From assembly GCA_963834365.1 (NCBI GenBank), contig CAWIBS010000030.1:124001-188000 (forward strand): a stretch of DNA of 64,000 nt, written 5' to 3'. Source of the DNA: CAWJAP01 sp963834365 (lineage in GTDB: Bacteria > Acidobacteriota > Vicinamibacteria > Vicinamibacterales > Vicinamibacteraceae). Of the stretch, positions 20,152 to 29,124 are shown one piece after another; positions within the stretch are counted from its first letter, which is position 1; the number at the start of each line of letters is the position of its first letter. The position numbers and the translations under genes are program-made. The notes below the pieces were generated by a model. The model had not been told where the DNA came from. It saw only the letters and a program-made list of their open reading frames with translations, and ran no database searches.

Positions 20152-20323
20152 GACGCTGGTCTTCGGTCTGGTCTTCGGTCTTTGGTCTTCGGTCTTCGGT
20201 CGGGGCTACGGGCTAGCGGGCTACGGGCTACGGACCACGGCAAGATCGTCCTGATTCCTGATTCCTGATCCCTGGTCCTGATCCTGGTGCCTGATCCCTG
20301 ATCCCTGGTGCCTGATGCCTGAT
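20152..20323. repeat. Three repeat types in one gap (ggtcttcggtc, gggctac, ctgatccctg)
   Basis: The gap contains in order: variants of 'ggtctttggtcttcggtc' (about 20160-20198), 'gggctacgggctagc' variants (about 20202-20235), and 'ctgattcctgatccctggtgc' variants (about 20255-20330). Each type recurs elsewhere (37440 and 42140; 28455, 41790 and 42065; 7600 and 15300). No gene is visible. Confidence 0.8.
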
Positions 20324-21799
20324 TCACTCTTTCAGTCCTGTCCCCGGCTCGGGGAGCCACTGTGTCAGCACGGCGCCCACGAGCGCATAGAGACCGGCGA
20401 CGGTGGCGCCGACGATGGCGATCTTCGAGGGATCGGGCGGGCGCGATTCGGCGAACGTCAGCGTGAGCCAGGCGGCGGCGGTGCCGATCACCCGGCCGCC
20501 GATGTTGGCCGCGAAGCTCTCCCCGGTGCCGCGCAGGTGCAGGGGGAACACGAGCGGGATGTAGTTCCCCCAGAAACTGAATTGGGCGACGGTCAGGAAG
20601 CCGGCCACGAAGATGCCGGCCTTGACGAGCGTCAGTGAACCCGGGCTCGACAGCGTGCCGGCGACCCACAAGAAGAACAGGGGCACGACGATCAGCGCCG
20701 GGATCTGGAATATCCGCAGCAGCGTGCGGCGGCTGACGATCGCCACGGCGAGCAGGGCGAGGGCGCAGCGGCCGGCCAGGCCGCCCATCTCCTGCCAGAA
20801 CGTGACGCGCGCCACCGCTTGATCGACGGCATTGCCGGCGGCCTGCCGCAGTCGAGGCTCGGGAGGCGGCGCTTCGCCCCGAGCCTGGGCGGCCGCCACG
20901 GCTCCGGCGCGTGCGGCCGCGCCTTCGGCGAGGACCTCGACGTGTCCGCGATTGGGGGCCCCGAGAATCTGCGGCAACTGCTGAATGGCGCCGAACGCGA
21001 TGCCATAGCTGGCGGCAAACACCAGCGTCGTCAGCACGGTTGTCTTGGCAAGTGCCGGGCTGAACAGCTCGGCAAAGCTCGGACGTCTGAGCTGTCCGGC
21101 CTCGCGCTTCCTCGACCACTCGGGCGATTCGGGCAGGAACGGGCGGATGAGGATGAGTGGCAGCGCCGGCAGGACCCCGGAGATGAGCGTGTAGCGCCAC
21201 GCTTCGTGACCGCCGTGGATGGCCGGCAGGCTGGCGGCGATATTGGCCGCGAGCACGTTGGCGGTCGCAACCAGCAGACCACCGAGCGACGAGAACGCCT
21301 GCGTGTAGCCCAGCACCCGCTCGCGCTGCTCACCGTGCGGGAAGAGCTCGGCCAGCCAGGCGACCGCCGCCACGAACTCGACGCAGACGCCCACGAACAC
21401 CAGGCAGCGCAGCACGAGCAACTGTTCGAGCGTCGTCACGAAGCCCGAGCTGAAGGCCGCGAGCGCATAGAGCAGGATGCTGAAGGTCAGCACGCGCCGC
21501 CGACCGAGCAGATCGGTGAGGTAGCCGCCGATCAGGCCGAAGATCCCGCCGACAATCGCCGGGACGAAGAACAGCGTGCGCGCCCATTGCACGTACAGCT
21601 CGCCGCCCGGGAGCCAGAGGGCGGCAGCCTCCGGCCGCGGCATCCCACCCCGGACCAGCGCCTCGACGAGCGGCGCGCTCAGCGCCGCGATCGCCGGCTT
21701 GATGATGAGCGGCAGCATCAGCAGCTCGTAGATGTCGAAGGCGAAGCCGATCGACGCGATGACGCAGATCAGCCACTGGGTGCGGGTAAGTGAAGGCAT
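20324..21799 (-). CDS. MFS transporter, sugar-porter-like
   Basis: The start at 21799 (MPSLTRTQWLICVIASIGFAFDIYELLMLPL) gives 491 residues with about twelve membrane segments. The MFS signature GGYLTDLLGRRRVL lies between helices 2 and 3, and the second half carries GRVIGTAAAWL. An Ala/Gly/Pro-rich loop between helices 6-8 (about residues 285-345) is longer than usual. It is a proton- or cation-coupled carrier; the substrate cannot be read, though the layout is nearest the sugar/aromatic acid porters. Upstream is a repeat-filled gap and the divergent SnoaL-like gene. Confidence 0.9.
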   Translation of the reverse strand: MPSLTRTQWLICVIASIGFAFDIYELLMLPLIIKPAIAALSAPLVEALVRGGMPRPEAAALWLPGGELYVQWARTLFFVPAIVGGIFGLIGGYLTDLLGRRRVLTFSILLYALAAFSSGFVTTLEQLLVLRCLVFVGVCVEFVAAVAWLAELFPHGEQRERVLGYTQAFSSLGGLLVATANVLAANIAASLPAIHGGHEAWRYTLISGVLPALPLILIRPFLPESPEWSRKREAGQLRRPSFAELFSPALAKTTVLTTLVFAASYGIAFGAIQQLPQILGAPNRGHVEVLAEGAAARAGAVAAAQARGEAPPPEPRLRQAAGNAVDQAVARVTFWQEMGGLAGRCALALLAVAIVSRRTLLRIFQIPALIVVPLFFLWVAGTLSSPGSLTLVKAGIFVAGFLTVAQFSFWGNYIPLVFPLHLRGTGESFAANIGGRVIGTAAAWLTLTFAESRPPDPSKIAIVGATVAGLYALVGAVLTQWLPEPGTGLKE

Positions 21800-21803
21800 G
21801 AAG

Positions 21804-21915
21804 AAGTACAAGTACGAAGGACGAAATACGAAGTACGAGGACGAGGTACGAGTTACCCGCTTCCAGCCGCTCCAGCCGCCAGCCGCTCCAGCCGTGCCAG
21901 CCGCTCCAGTCCCCC
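21804..21915. repeat. Tandem repeats: gtacgaa type, then ccagccgctcc type
   Basis: The upstream region of the MFS gene holds imperfect 'agtacgaaggacgaaatacg' variants (7-9-base units), then 'ccagccgctccagccg' units. A reverse-complement version of the first type ('gtacctcgtacctcg') lies at 51615-51640. The region between about 21916 and 22057 shows nothing else besides a possible -10 (TAGACT, 21993-21998). Confidence 0.75.
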
Positions 21916-22057
21916 AGTCGCCGCCGGGTCGGGCGCGGCCCAGCGGCGGGCCTGCGGGCCGTGAAAGCATCGCACAGGACACGCGCCGGGCGTAGACTGG
22001 CCGCAACGTTGACGGTCGGCCGGCCGCAGCATTCCGGCCATCCCTCCGGAGGTGCGC

Positions 22058-22486
22058 ATGTCCCAGGACTCCCTGGCGCTGGTCCGCCGCTGGTTCGACG
22101 AGGTCTGGAACCAGCGGAAGTCGGAAACGATTCACGAAGTGTTCGGTCCCGGATGCATTGCGAGAGGCGGCGATGGCATCGAACGGGGCGCCGACGAGTT
22201 CGTCACGTTCCAGCAGGCGTTTCTCGGCGCGCTTCCCGACCTGCAGCTCTCGCTCGACAACATGACGGCTGATAGCACCGGCGAGTGGGTCGCGGTGCGC
22301 TGGACAGCCAGAGGGACGCACCAGGGTGATTCGTTGGGCATTCCCGCCAGCGGCCGGCCGATATGCCTCTGCGGAATCTCCCTGGTTCGGATCCAGAACG
22401 GCAGATTCGTCGCCGGTTTCGACAACTACGATCAGCAGGACCTCCTGGCGCAGCTTCAGCCTCAGTCGAAGTCCGCCGGAAGCTGA
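22058..22486 (+). CDS. SnoaL-like ester cyclase-family protein
   Basis: The ATG at 22058 is preferred to GTG 22052 because a GGAGG site (about 22046-22050) is well spaced for it. The 142-residue product has the SnoaL/NTF2-like fold pattern: RRWFDEVWNQRKSETIHEVFGPGC, FQQAFLGALPDLQLSLDNM, WVAVRWTARGTHQGD and FDNYDQQDLLAQL. Homologues include polyketide cyclases and many stand-alone stress or carotenoid-type binding proteins. No polyketide genes lie nearby, so a general role in small-molecule handling is more likely. It faces the symporter gene convergently across a palindromic pair. Confidence 0.85.
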   Translation: MSQDSLALVRRWFDEVWNQRKSETIHEVFGPGCIARGGDGIERGADEFVTFQQAFLGALPDLQLSLDNMTADSTGEWVAVRWTARGTHQGDSLGIPASGRPICLCGISLVRIQNGRFVAGFDNYDQQDLLAQLQPQSKSAGS

Positions 22487-22554
22487 CGGCCGTCGCAAAC
22501 GGTCCGGATCACGTTCGCCCGGGTTTCGGCTAGCCGGACACAACGCCGGTTTGC

Positions 22555-22639
22555 GGTCCGGCTGAAATCGGACACTACGTCGGTCCGGGCTACGTCGATC
22601 ATCGAGGCACTCGTAGTGTCCGGCTGAAGCCGAACCTAC
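22555..22639. repeat. Palindromic pair, 'gtccggctgaagccggac' family
   Basis: Two units, 'ggtccggctgaaatcggacac' at about 22555 and 'gtagtgtccggctgaagccgaac' at about 22613, flank a short spacer between convergent genes. The stop codon of the symporter gene (22636-22638, minus strand) lies inside the second unit. Confidence 0.75.
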
Positions 22640-24255
22640 GCCGGGTCGAAGTAGCGGGCGATGGTCTCGCTCGACGGCTTCGGCGTCAGTGCCGACACGA
22701 GCCACATCAGGAACGCCGAGCCCAGCGTCAGCGGCACGACCGGCATCAGATTCCACACGAGCAGCCCGCCGGCGCCGCGTGTCAGGACCGGCACGCCGCT
22801 CACCTGCCACAACACCGCCGGCGGTCCTGCCGGCGCCGGGACGACCGACTGCACGACCGCGACGGCGGCGATGCCAGCGACGACCCACAGCACGACGGCC
22901 AGCGCCCCCCATTTGGTGCTGCCCTTCCAGAACAACGCCGCGACCAGCAACGGACACAGGGCGGCGTAGCCGGCGAACGCGTATTGACTGGCCAGGTCGA
23001 AGATCGTCTGCGGCACGCGGACCGCGATCAGATACGCGATCAGCGTCAGCACGACGACGAAGATGCGGCCGGTCACGACCTGCACGCGCTCTCCGAATTT
23101 CGCGGTGCTCTCGTAGTAGGCGAACACGTCCTCCGTGAACATCGTCGAGAGCGCCAGAATCTGCGAGTCGCTCGCCATCACGGCCGCCATGACCGACGCC
23201 CCGAGCAGCCCCACCAGCCAGATCGGCGCGTAATGATCCACCAGCCGCAGCATCACATCGTCGCCCGAGGCGCTGCGGCGGAGGCGATCACGCTCGTCCA
23301 CGCTGAGCGTCGGCCCGGCGTCAGCCAGGATCGCCCGCGCCTCGAGCTTCTGCGCAATCGCCGGCACTTCGTGGGCGCGGTTGGCGACGAGACCGAGAAA
23401 GACGCACGGCAGCCAGATGAGGATCATGCACACGGGGTAGAGAAGCACCGTGCGCCTGAAATGCGAGAGCCGTCGCGCCGTCAGGCAGAAGATGCCGATG
23501 TGCGGAAACGCGATCGACGACAGCGGGATGAACGTGTAGCTGAAGAAGAGCCACGGCGAGACGCGCTCGCGGGTGAGGAGCGCCGCCTGCGACGGTATCG
23601 AGAGCATCTCGCGCATGGCCGGACCGAAGCCGCCCATGCCGACGCCCACCACCACCAGCGCCAGCATTCCGAAGGCGAGGAACATCAGCGTCTGGAGTGT
23701 GTTCACCCAGGCGGTACCTCGCATCCCGCCGAAGAAGACATAGCTCATGACCACCAGCGCGACGACGAGACCGCCGGCCCAGTGGGGCACGAGGCCGCCG
23801 CTCACGGCCGCGAGCGTCGTGCCGCCGCCCATGACGCCGATGATGATGTAGGGCACGAGCAGCACCGCCTGGACCGCGAAGATCACGGTTCCGATGTGCC
23901 CGCACTCCCAGCGATCCCGGAACATCTGCACCGGGGTCATGAACCCGTGCCGCCGGCCGAGCGCCCAGATTCGCGTGCCGATGAACAAGAGCGACAGCGG
24001 GATGACCAGTGCGGACGCCGAGGCCATCAGGCCGTAGGTGACGATGCCGTTCGAGAACGCATGTCCCGAAGAGCCGAGGATGGAGAACGCGGTCATGTTC
24101 GTGCCGAACAGCGACAGCGCGAAGACGACCGGGCCGAGCGATCGGCCGGCGAGGAAGTAGTCCTCCGCCCCGCGCGCCACCTGGTGACGGAAGGCGAAGA
24201 TGCCGATGTAGACCACCGCCACGAGGTAGGCGGCGACGATGAGGAGCGGCGTCAT
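22636..24255 (-). CDS. Sodium:solute symporter (SSS family)
   Basis: The 539-residue protein (ATG 24255, MTPLLIVAAYLVAVVYIG) has about thirteen membrane segments. It carries SSS-family motifs: YFLAGRSLGPVVFALSLFGTNMTAFSILGSSG in helices 1-2, GFMTPVQMFRDRW, GGMRGTAWVNTLQ, and VMASDSQILALSTMFTEDVF in helix 8. Family members use the sodium gradient to import sugars, amino acids, organic acids or similar. The stop of the DUF3311 gene overlaps its start by four bases (ATGA), a pairing often seen for organic solute symporters. Substrate is not assigned. Confidence 0.92.
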   Translation of the reverse strand: MTPLLIVAAYLVAVVYIGIFAFRHQVARGAEDYFLAGRSLGPVVFALSLFGTNMTAFSILGSSGHAFSNGIVTYGLMASASALVIPLSLLFIGTRIWALGRRHGFMTPVQMFRDRWECGHIGTVIFAVQAVLLVPYIIIGVMGGGTTLAAVSGGLVPHWAGGLVVALVVMSYVFFGGMRGTAWVNTLQTLMFLAFGMLALVVVGVGMGGFGPAMREMLSIPSQAALLTRERVSPWLFFSYTFIPLSSIAFPHIGIFCLTARRLSHFRRTVLLYPVCMILIWLPCVFLGLVANRAHEVPAIAQKLEARAILADAGPTLSVDERDRLRRSASGDDVMLRLVDHYAPIWLVGLLGASVMAAVMASDSQILALSTMFTEDVFAYYESTAKFGERVQVVTGRIFVVVLTLIAYLIAVRVPQTIFDLASQYAFAGYAALCPLLVAALFWKGSTKWGALAVVLWVVAGIAAVAVVQSVVPAPAGPPAVLWQVSGVPVLTRGAGGLLVWNLMPVVPLTLGSAFLMWLVSALTPKPSSETIARYFDPA

Positions 24256-24497
24256 TCCGCGCGGCTCGCGGGGTCCGGGACCGGCGCGGACGGCTGGCCC
24301 TCGTGCTCGAGATGGGCGGGCCACGCCGCCCGAATCAGCACCCACACCAGCAGGGAAACCGCCAGTGTGTAGGCCGCATGGTAGAAGAGGCCAATCGGCA
24401 TGATGCCGAAGACCAGCGGCGTCGCGGTGCGCCAGAACCAGAGGTCCTGATGCAGCGCATAGAACACGATGACGACGAGGACCAGCCGGCGCGGCAT
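24252..24497 (-). CDS. DUF3311 small membrane protein, symporter partner
   Basis: An 81-residue protein with two membrane helices: about residues 5-17 extended to 35, and 42-60. It has the DUF3311 hallmark FYALHQDLWFWR ... PLVFGIMPIGLFYHAAYTL. These small proteins are typically encoded just ahead of an SSS symporter and probably help its assembly. The four-base stop/start overlap with the symporter shows translational coupling. The C-terminal 20 residues are hydrophilic and Pro-rich. Confidence 0.9.
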   Translation of the reverse strand: MPRRLVLVVIVFYALHQDLWFWRTATPLVFGIMPIGLFYHAAYTLAVSLLVWVLIRAAWPAHLEHEGQPSAPVPDPASRAE

Positions 24498-24726
24498 GCG
24501 CTAGGTTACGACGCGGACAGCCCCGACATAACGATTCCAGGGTTCAGCCGCGAGGCACTGGTGCGAATGACCCGCGATTGTCTGGTCCTCGAGCTGCCAT
24601 GGCGCCTCCCTCCGGCCGGGCAGTCGCCATCCCGGTAAACTGACAGCCGGGCGCAGCGTAGGAATCGATTGATGACGTTGTTTCAGAACGGGGATCGGGT
24701 GTCCGTCGAGCCGGCTCGCGCGGCGA

Positions 24727-27700
24727 GTGTGGCTTCTCCTCTTCAGCCTCCTGGTCGCAGCCACACCAGCAGCGGCGCAGACCGCAGGCACGCTGGTCGG
24801 GACCGTCGCGCAGCCTGGTGCCGGGCCCCTGCCGGGGACGTCGGTCACGGCCCGGCAGGCTGAAACCGGCTTCACGCGCACGGCAACCACCGATGCGAGC
24901 GGACGCTACGCGCTGCCGGCGCTGCCGGCCGGCACTTACGAGGTGCGGGCCGAGATTGCCGGGTTCAAGCCACTGATCCGCCGCAACGTCGTGCTGACCG
25001 TCTCCGAGACCCGGGCGGTGGACTTCTCGCTCGCCCCCGGCGATCTCGCGGTGTCGGATGCCGTCGTCGAGGTCGAGGCGAAGGCGCCCCTCGTCAACAC
25101 GGAGTCGCCCGAGCTCAGCTATCTCGTCAGCGGCAAGGCCCTGGAGACGCTGCCCCTCAACGGACGCAATTACACCGACCTGGCGCTGCTGCAGCCCGGA
25201 GTCGTGGCGTTTCCCCATCGTGACGGGGGCTCGGTGGTCGCACACGGGCTGGGGATGAGCGTCAACGGCCAGGACCCGCGATCGAACGTGTATCTGCTCG
25301 ACGGCACACTGCAGAACGACTTCACCAACGGCCCGGCGGGGAGCGCGGCCGGGACGGCGCTGGGCCTCGAGGGCGTGCGCGAGTTCCGGGTCGAGACCAA
25401 CGCGTACGGGGCCGAGTTCGGCCGCAACGCCGGCGGGCAGGTGACGGTCGTCACGCGGTCGGGCACCAACAATCTGGCGGGCAGCGCTTACGAATTCCAT
25501 CGGAACGAGGCGCTCGACGCGCGCAACTTCTTCGACGGCGACGAAAAGCCTGCCTTCACGCGGAACCAGTACGGCGGCAGCCTCGGCGGTCCGCTGCGGG
25601 AGAATTCGCTCTTCTTCTTCGGCACTTACGAAGCGCTGCGCGAGCGGCTGGGCCGCACGGTGCGCACGTTCGTCCCCGACGACGACGCGCGGCTGGGGAT
25701 CCTGCCGAACCCGGGCGTACCGGGCGCGACGATTCAGGTGCCCGTCAGCCCGCTGATCGTGCCGTATCTGAACGAGTACCCGCGGGCGAACGGACCGGCG
25801 CTCGGCGATGGCTCGGCCATTTTCACGTTCCCGTTCGAGCAGCGCATCGACGAACACTTCGGGCAGGGACGTCTCGACTACAACCTCGGGCCGGGCCAGC
25901 AGCTGTTCGGGCGCTACACGATCGACTCCGCGACCCAGCAGCTGCCGACCGACTACCCGCAGTTCCCGCGCTCGTTTCTCTCGCGGAACCAGTTCTTCAC
26001 CGCCGAATACCGCCGCGCGACGTCGGCGACGACGATGCACACGGCCCGCCTTGGCTTCAGCCGGACGCGAATCGGCCAGGACGTCGAGGCGAACACGACC
26101 GAGGCGCTGACGCCTTTCGTGCCGGGTCGCGGGCTCGTCGGCAACATCGACGTCGGCGGCCTGCAGTTCCGCTGGGGGCCGCAGACCTCGTCGGCGCTGC
26201 GCCTGGTGCAGAACGTCTTCAGCGGCGAGTACCAGCTCACGCGGACGAGCGGCGCGCATCTCATCAAGGCGGGCGGCCTGGTCGAGCACTACCAGGACAA
26301 CATGCTCAACCCGACCTTCTCGCTCGGCATCTACACCTTCCCGGGCCTCGCCACGTTCCTGCAGGCGCGGCCGACGCGATTCCTCGGGCTGACGCCGGAG
26401 GCGCAGTTCGACCGCTACTGGCGGTTCACGCTCGGCGGCGCCTACGTGCAGGACGAGTGGCGCGTGACGCCGCACGTGACCGTGAGCGGCGGCGTCCGCG
26501 TCGAAGCGACGACGATGCCCGAGGACATCTACGGGCGCGACATCCGCATGCCCAATCTGATGGACACGGCGGTGACGCCAGGTCCGCTCTACGACAACCC
26601 GGGTCCGAGCGTGTCACCGCGCGCAGGCGTGGCATGGGACGTATTCGGCGATGGCACGACATCGCTCCGGGGAGGGTACGGGCTCTACTTCAACACCAAC
26701 AGCCACCAGAACCTGATCGTCACGGTGACCAATCCTCCCGCGACGCCGCGGCCCGTCATTCCGAACCCGACGTTTCCGGTCCCGTCGTTCGGTCAGCTCG
26801 GGGCGTTGTCGGTGCGGCCCGTCCAAACCGACATCGAGCTGCCGCGCCTGCACGTCTACAACCTGAGCGTGCAGCGTGAAGTGGGCTGGGACACCGTCGT
26901 GACGCTCGGCTATGCCGGATCGCGCGGACTGAAGCTGTGGCGCAGCTACGACGCCAACGTGCCGACGCCGCAGTCGCTGCCCGACGGCACGCCGTTCTTC
27001 CCGGTGACCGCGGCCCGGCCGAACTCCAGCTTCTCGACCATCGAGCTCAAGGCCAGCGACGGCGACTCCTGGTACAACGCGCTCGTGTTCGAGGTGCGGC
27101 GGCGTCTCTCCGGCGGCGTGAGCCTCCAGTCGTCGTACACATGGTCGAAGAACATCGACACCACGCAGGCCTCGACGTTCTTCTCCGACTCGACGACAGG
27201 GACGACCACGGCGTTTCCCGAAACGCTGGGCCCCAACTACAACCGCGGCCCGGCCGACTTTCATGCCGAGCACAACTGGGTGGTGAACCTCACGTGGACG
27301 CTGCCCTTCGCGCACGGTCTCGACGAGGGGCTGGTCAGGACGATCCTCGACGACTGGCAGCTCGTGGGCATCGGACAGATGCGCAGCGGTCCGCCGCTGA
27401 CCGTGTTCGTGGCGCAGAACCGCTCGCGGTCGCGCTGGTCGCCGTCGCTCGGCCCGGGCACGGGCTTCGACCGCGCCAGCTACGCGCCCGGCCGCAGCGG
27501 ATCGAATGCCATTGTCGGCAGTCCCGACCAGTGGTTCGATCCTGCGGCGTTCGTGCTGCCGGCTCCCGGTACGCCGGGCAACGTCGGCCGCGGTTCGGCG
27601 ATCGGACCCGACTTGCGCGTCCTCGATCTCGCGCTGATCAAGAGCGCACCGCTCGGGTCGGGCTCCAGCCGCCGCCTGGAATTGCGCTTCGAGGTGTTCA

Positions 27701-27852
27701 ACGTCTTCAACCACGCGAACTTCGGGCCGCCGTCCCTCATCGCCTTCACCGGATCGGCGCCCGAGGAAGCGCCGCTCGCAAGCTTCGGACGCATCCGCTC
27801 CACCGTGACCTCGTCGCGCCAGATCCAGATCGGAGTCCGGCTGGTGTTCTGA
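24727..27852 (+). CDS. Oar-like TonB-dependent outer-membrane receptor
   Basis: The GTG at 24727 is the first usable start after in-frame stops at 24670-24675. Residues 1-18 form a signal peptide (LLVAATPAAAQT). A carboxypeptidase-regulatory-like Ig domain follows (about 20-105: TLVGTVAQPGAG, ARQAETGFTRTATTDASGRYALPALPAGTYEV). Then come a plug domain (LPLNGRNYTDLALLQPGV; YGAEFGRNAGGQVTVVTRSG) and a large beta-barrel ending in the aromatic IQIGVRLVF. This is the Oar-type TonB-dependent receptor common in acidobacteria and myxobacteria, for uptake of large substrates or surface function. No dedicated partner gene adjoins it. Confidence 0.93.
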   Translation: MWLLLFSLLVAATPAAAQTAGTLVGTVAQPGAGPLPGTSVTARQAETGFTRTATTDASGRYALPALPAGTYEVRAEIAGFKPLIRRNVVLTVSETRAVDFSLAPGDLAVSDAVVEVEAKAPLVNTESPELSYLVSGKALETLPLNGRNYTDLALLQPGVVAFPHRDGGSVVAHGLGMSVNGQDPRSNVYLLDGTLQNDFTNGPAGSAAGTALGLEGVREFRVETNAYGAEFGRNAGGQVTVVTRSGTNNLAGSAYEFHRNEALDARNFFDGDEKPAFTRNQYGGSLGGPLRENSLFFFGTYEALRERLGRTVRTFVPDDDARLGILPNPGVPGATIQVPVSPLIVPYLNEYPRANGPALGDGSAIFTFPFEQRIDEHFGQGRLDYNLGPGQQLFGRYTIDSATQQLPTDYPQFPRSFLSRNQFFTAEYRRATSATTMHTARLGFSRTRIGQDVEANTTEALTPFVPGRGLVGNIDVGGLQFRWGPQTSSALRLVQNVFSGEYQLTRTSGAHLIKAGGLVEHYQDNMLNPTFSLGIYTFPGLATFLQARPTRFLGLTPEAQFDRYWRFTLGGAYVQDEWRVTPHVTVSGGVRVEATTMPEDIYGRDIRMPNLMDTAVTPGPLYDNPGPSVSPRAGVAWDVFGDGTTSLRGGYGLYFNTNSHQNLIVTVTNPPATPRPVIPNPTFPVPSFGQLGALSVRPVQTDIELPRLHVYNLSVQREVGWDTVVTLGYAGSRGLKLWRSYDANVPTPQSLPDGTPFFPVTAARPNSSFSTIELKASDGDSWYNALVFEVRRRLSGGVSLQSSYTWSKNIDTTQASTFFSDSTTGTTTAFPETLGPNYNRGPADFHAEHNWVVNLTWTLPFAHGLDEGLVRTILDDWQLVGIGQMRSGPPLTVFVAQNRSRSRWSPSLGPGTGFDRASYAPGRSGSNAIVGSPDQWFDPAAFVLPAPGTPGNVGRGSAIGPDLRVLDLALIKSAPLGSGSSRRLELRFEVFNVFNHANFGPPSLIAFTGSAPEEAPLASFGRIRSTVTSSRQIQIGVRLVF

Positions 27853-27865
27853 AACGTCCTCTTGA

Positions 27866-27960
27866 ACGTAGTGTCCGGCTTCAGCCGGACCCGGCGAAGG
27901 TCCGCCTGAAGGCGGACACTACGTTCAGAGCGGACCTACGTTCAGAGCGGGCGTACGTTC
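27866..27960. repeat. Palindromic cluster, 'gtccggcttcagccggac' family
   Basis: Starting about 14 bases after the receptor's stop are 'gtagtgtccggcttcagccggac', then an inverted variant 'gtccgcctgaaggcggacactacg', then 'ttcagagcggacctacg' and 'ttcagagcgggcgtacg'. All are related palindromes or half-units. They probably form the transcription end of the receptor gene. Confidence 0.8.
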
Positions 27961-27983
27961 GGAGATGTGCATCGCCTGAAGCC

Positions 27984-27998
27984 TGCTAAAGTTCCCGC
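27984..27998 (+). promoter_or_regulatory. Extended -10 six bases before ATG (leaderless-type)
   Basis: The sequence 'tgctaaagt' gives an extended -10 (TGn TAAAGT, hexamer 27987-27992) six bases ahead of the ATG at 27999. That spacing would put the RNA 5' end at or within a base of the start codon. This is inference from spacing only; the -35 region is not distinct. Confidence 0.4.
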
Positions 27999-28448
27999 AT
28001 GCACTGGGTCATCTTTGCAATCGGCGCGGCACTCTCATGGGGCCTGTACGGTCCGACGCTCCACCGCGGCCAGGTGCTGCTCGGCAACCCGTTGAAGGCG
28101 CTGCTCTGCGTCGGCGTGGCCTACTTCCTCATCGGCGTGCTGGTGCCGGTGGCGATGCTCGGCTCGCAGGGCGGGTTGAAGGGCTTCAGCACCAGCGGCA
28201 CGGCCGCGGCGACGTTCGCCGGCGCCCTGGGCGCGATTGGCGCCGTGTTCATCATCCTGGCGTTCCGCTCCGGTGGGCTGCCCGCGTACGTGATGCCGCT
28301 CGTCTTCGGCGGCGCCCCGCTCGTCAACGTGCTGGTCTCGATGGCACTGCACCCGCCGAAGGAAGCGCCGAACCCGCTGCTGTGGGTGGGATATCTGCTC
28401 GCGTCAGCGGGCGCGGGTCTCGTGCTGTATTTCAAGCCGCAGGGTTGA
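27999..28448 (+). CDS. EamA/DMT-like small membrane protein
   Basis: A 149-residue protein with five hydrophobic segments (about 3-18, 32-54, 65-88, 92-112, 125-145) and a short hydrophilic tail. The first part, FAIGAALSWGLYGPTLHRGQ, resembles the start of drug/metabolite transporter family proteins, and the whole looks like a half-size DMT unit. Half-size DMT proteins act as dimers. No Shine-Dalgarno site is seen, and a possible leaderless promoter lies just before it. Substrate is unknown. Confidence 0.75.
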   Translation: MHWVIFAIGAALSWGLYGPTLHRGQVLLGNPLKALLCVGVAYFLIGVLVPVAMLGSQGGLKGFSTSGTAAATFAGALGAIGAVFIILAFRSGGLPAYVMPLVFGGAPLVNVLVSMALHPPKEAPNPLLWVGYLLASAGAGLVLYFKPQG

Positions 28449-28450
28449 AA

Positions 28451-28495
28451 GACACGGGCTACGGGCTACGGGCTGCGGGCTACGAGCTACGGACG
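28451..28495. repeat. gggctac tandem repeats
   Basis: Six imperfect copies of 'gggctac' ('cgggctacgggctacgggctgcgggctacgagctacgg') lie just after the membrane-protein gene. The same unit recurs at 20202-20235, 41785-41835 and 42065-42090. Confidence 0.75.
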
Positions 28496-28548
28496 AATCT
28501 GGCAGAGGCCATCGAGTCGTGGCCCGCACGATCTCTTACCCACATCCG

Positions 28549-29124
28549 ATGCCTGATCCGTCGCTTCCCGAAGTGTGGCTGCGGGGTCCGGTGGAGGGCT
28601 ACGCGCCGGCCCTGCAACCCGTGGTTCACGCGCTGCTGCAGGTAGCCGAAGACGTCGAGCGCGACGCAGGCCAGCTCGGTGTTGAAAAGCTCTGGGCGCG
28701 GCCAGGCGCAGCGGCGTCGGTCGGCTTTCACCTTCGCCACATCGCCGGTGCGCTCGACCGGTTGCTGACCTATGCGCGCGGCGAACCGCTCACGCCCGAG
28801 CAGCTCGCGTTCCTGCGTGCGGAGGGCGAGCCGGGCGCGCCGCCGGCGACGAGCACGGACCTGGTCCGCCTGGCGCACCTGCAGATCGACCGCGCGCTGG
28901 CACAGCTTCGCGCCACCGATCCCGGGACGCTGACGGATGTGCGCGAGGTCGGCCGCAAACGGCTGCCGACCACGGTGGGAGGGCTGCTCTTTCACGCCGC
29001 CGAGCACTCCACCCGGCACGCGGGTCAGATCGCGACCACGGTTCGCGTGATCTCGACCAGGACTAACGGTCATTGCGCGGCGGAGGCGCTGCGCCCGCCC
29101 GGGACCTTCTTCCCGATGCAGTAG
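28549..29124 (+). CDS. DinB-family putative metal-dependent protein
   Basis: The ATG at 28549 (MPDPSLPEVWLRG) is chosen; an in-frame GTG at 28519 would add ten residues. The 191-residue product has a DinB-like four-helix pattern with the expected histidines: FHLRHIAGALDRLL near residue 62, and LLFHAAEHSTRHAGQI near 157-170. DinB/YfiT proteins are metal-binding bundles, some acting as thiol transferases. The recognisable domain ends near RVIS; the last 20 residues overlap the 3' end of the convergent PQQ gene, so the true stop may be slightly earlier if an indel is present. Confidence 0.8.
   Translation: MPDPSLPEVWLRGPVEGYAPALQPVVHALLQVAEDVERDAGQLGVEKLWARPGAAASVGFHLRHIAGALDRLLTYARGEPLTPEQLAFLRAEGEPGAPPATSTDLVRLAHLQIDRALAQLRATDPGTLTDVREVGRKRLPTTVGGLLFHAAEHSTRHAGQIATTVRVISTRTNGHCAAEALRPPGTFFPMQ

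Noticed and set aside
19536..20268. C-terminal extension of the ABM-like protein
   Set aside because: The extension reads the palindromic element and then the antisense of a convincing membrane-protein gene; it exists only because the natural stop was lost.
20324..22957. An 877-codon frame including the MFS gene
   Set aside because: Upstream of 21799 it is antisense to the SnoaL-like gene and made of repeats; the hydrophobic MFS N-terminus begins at 21799.
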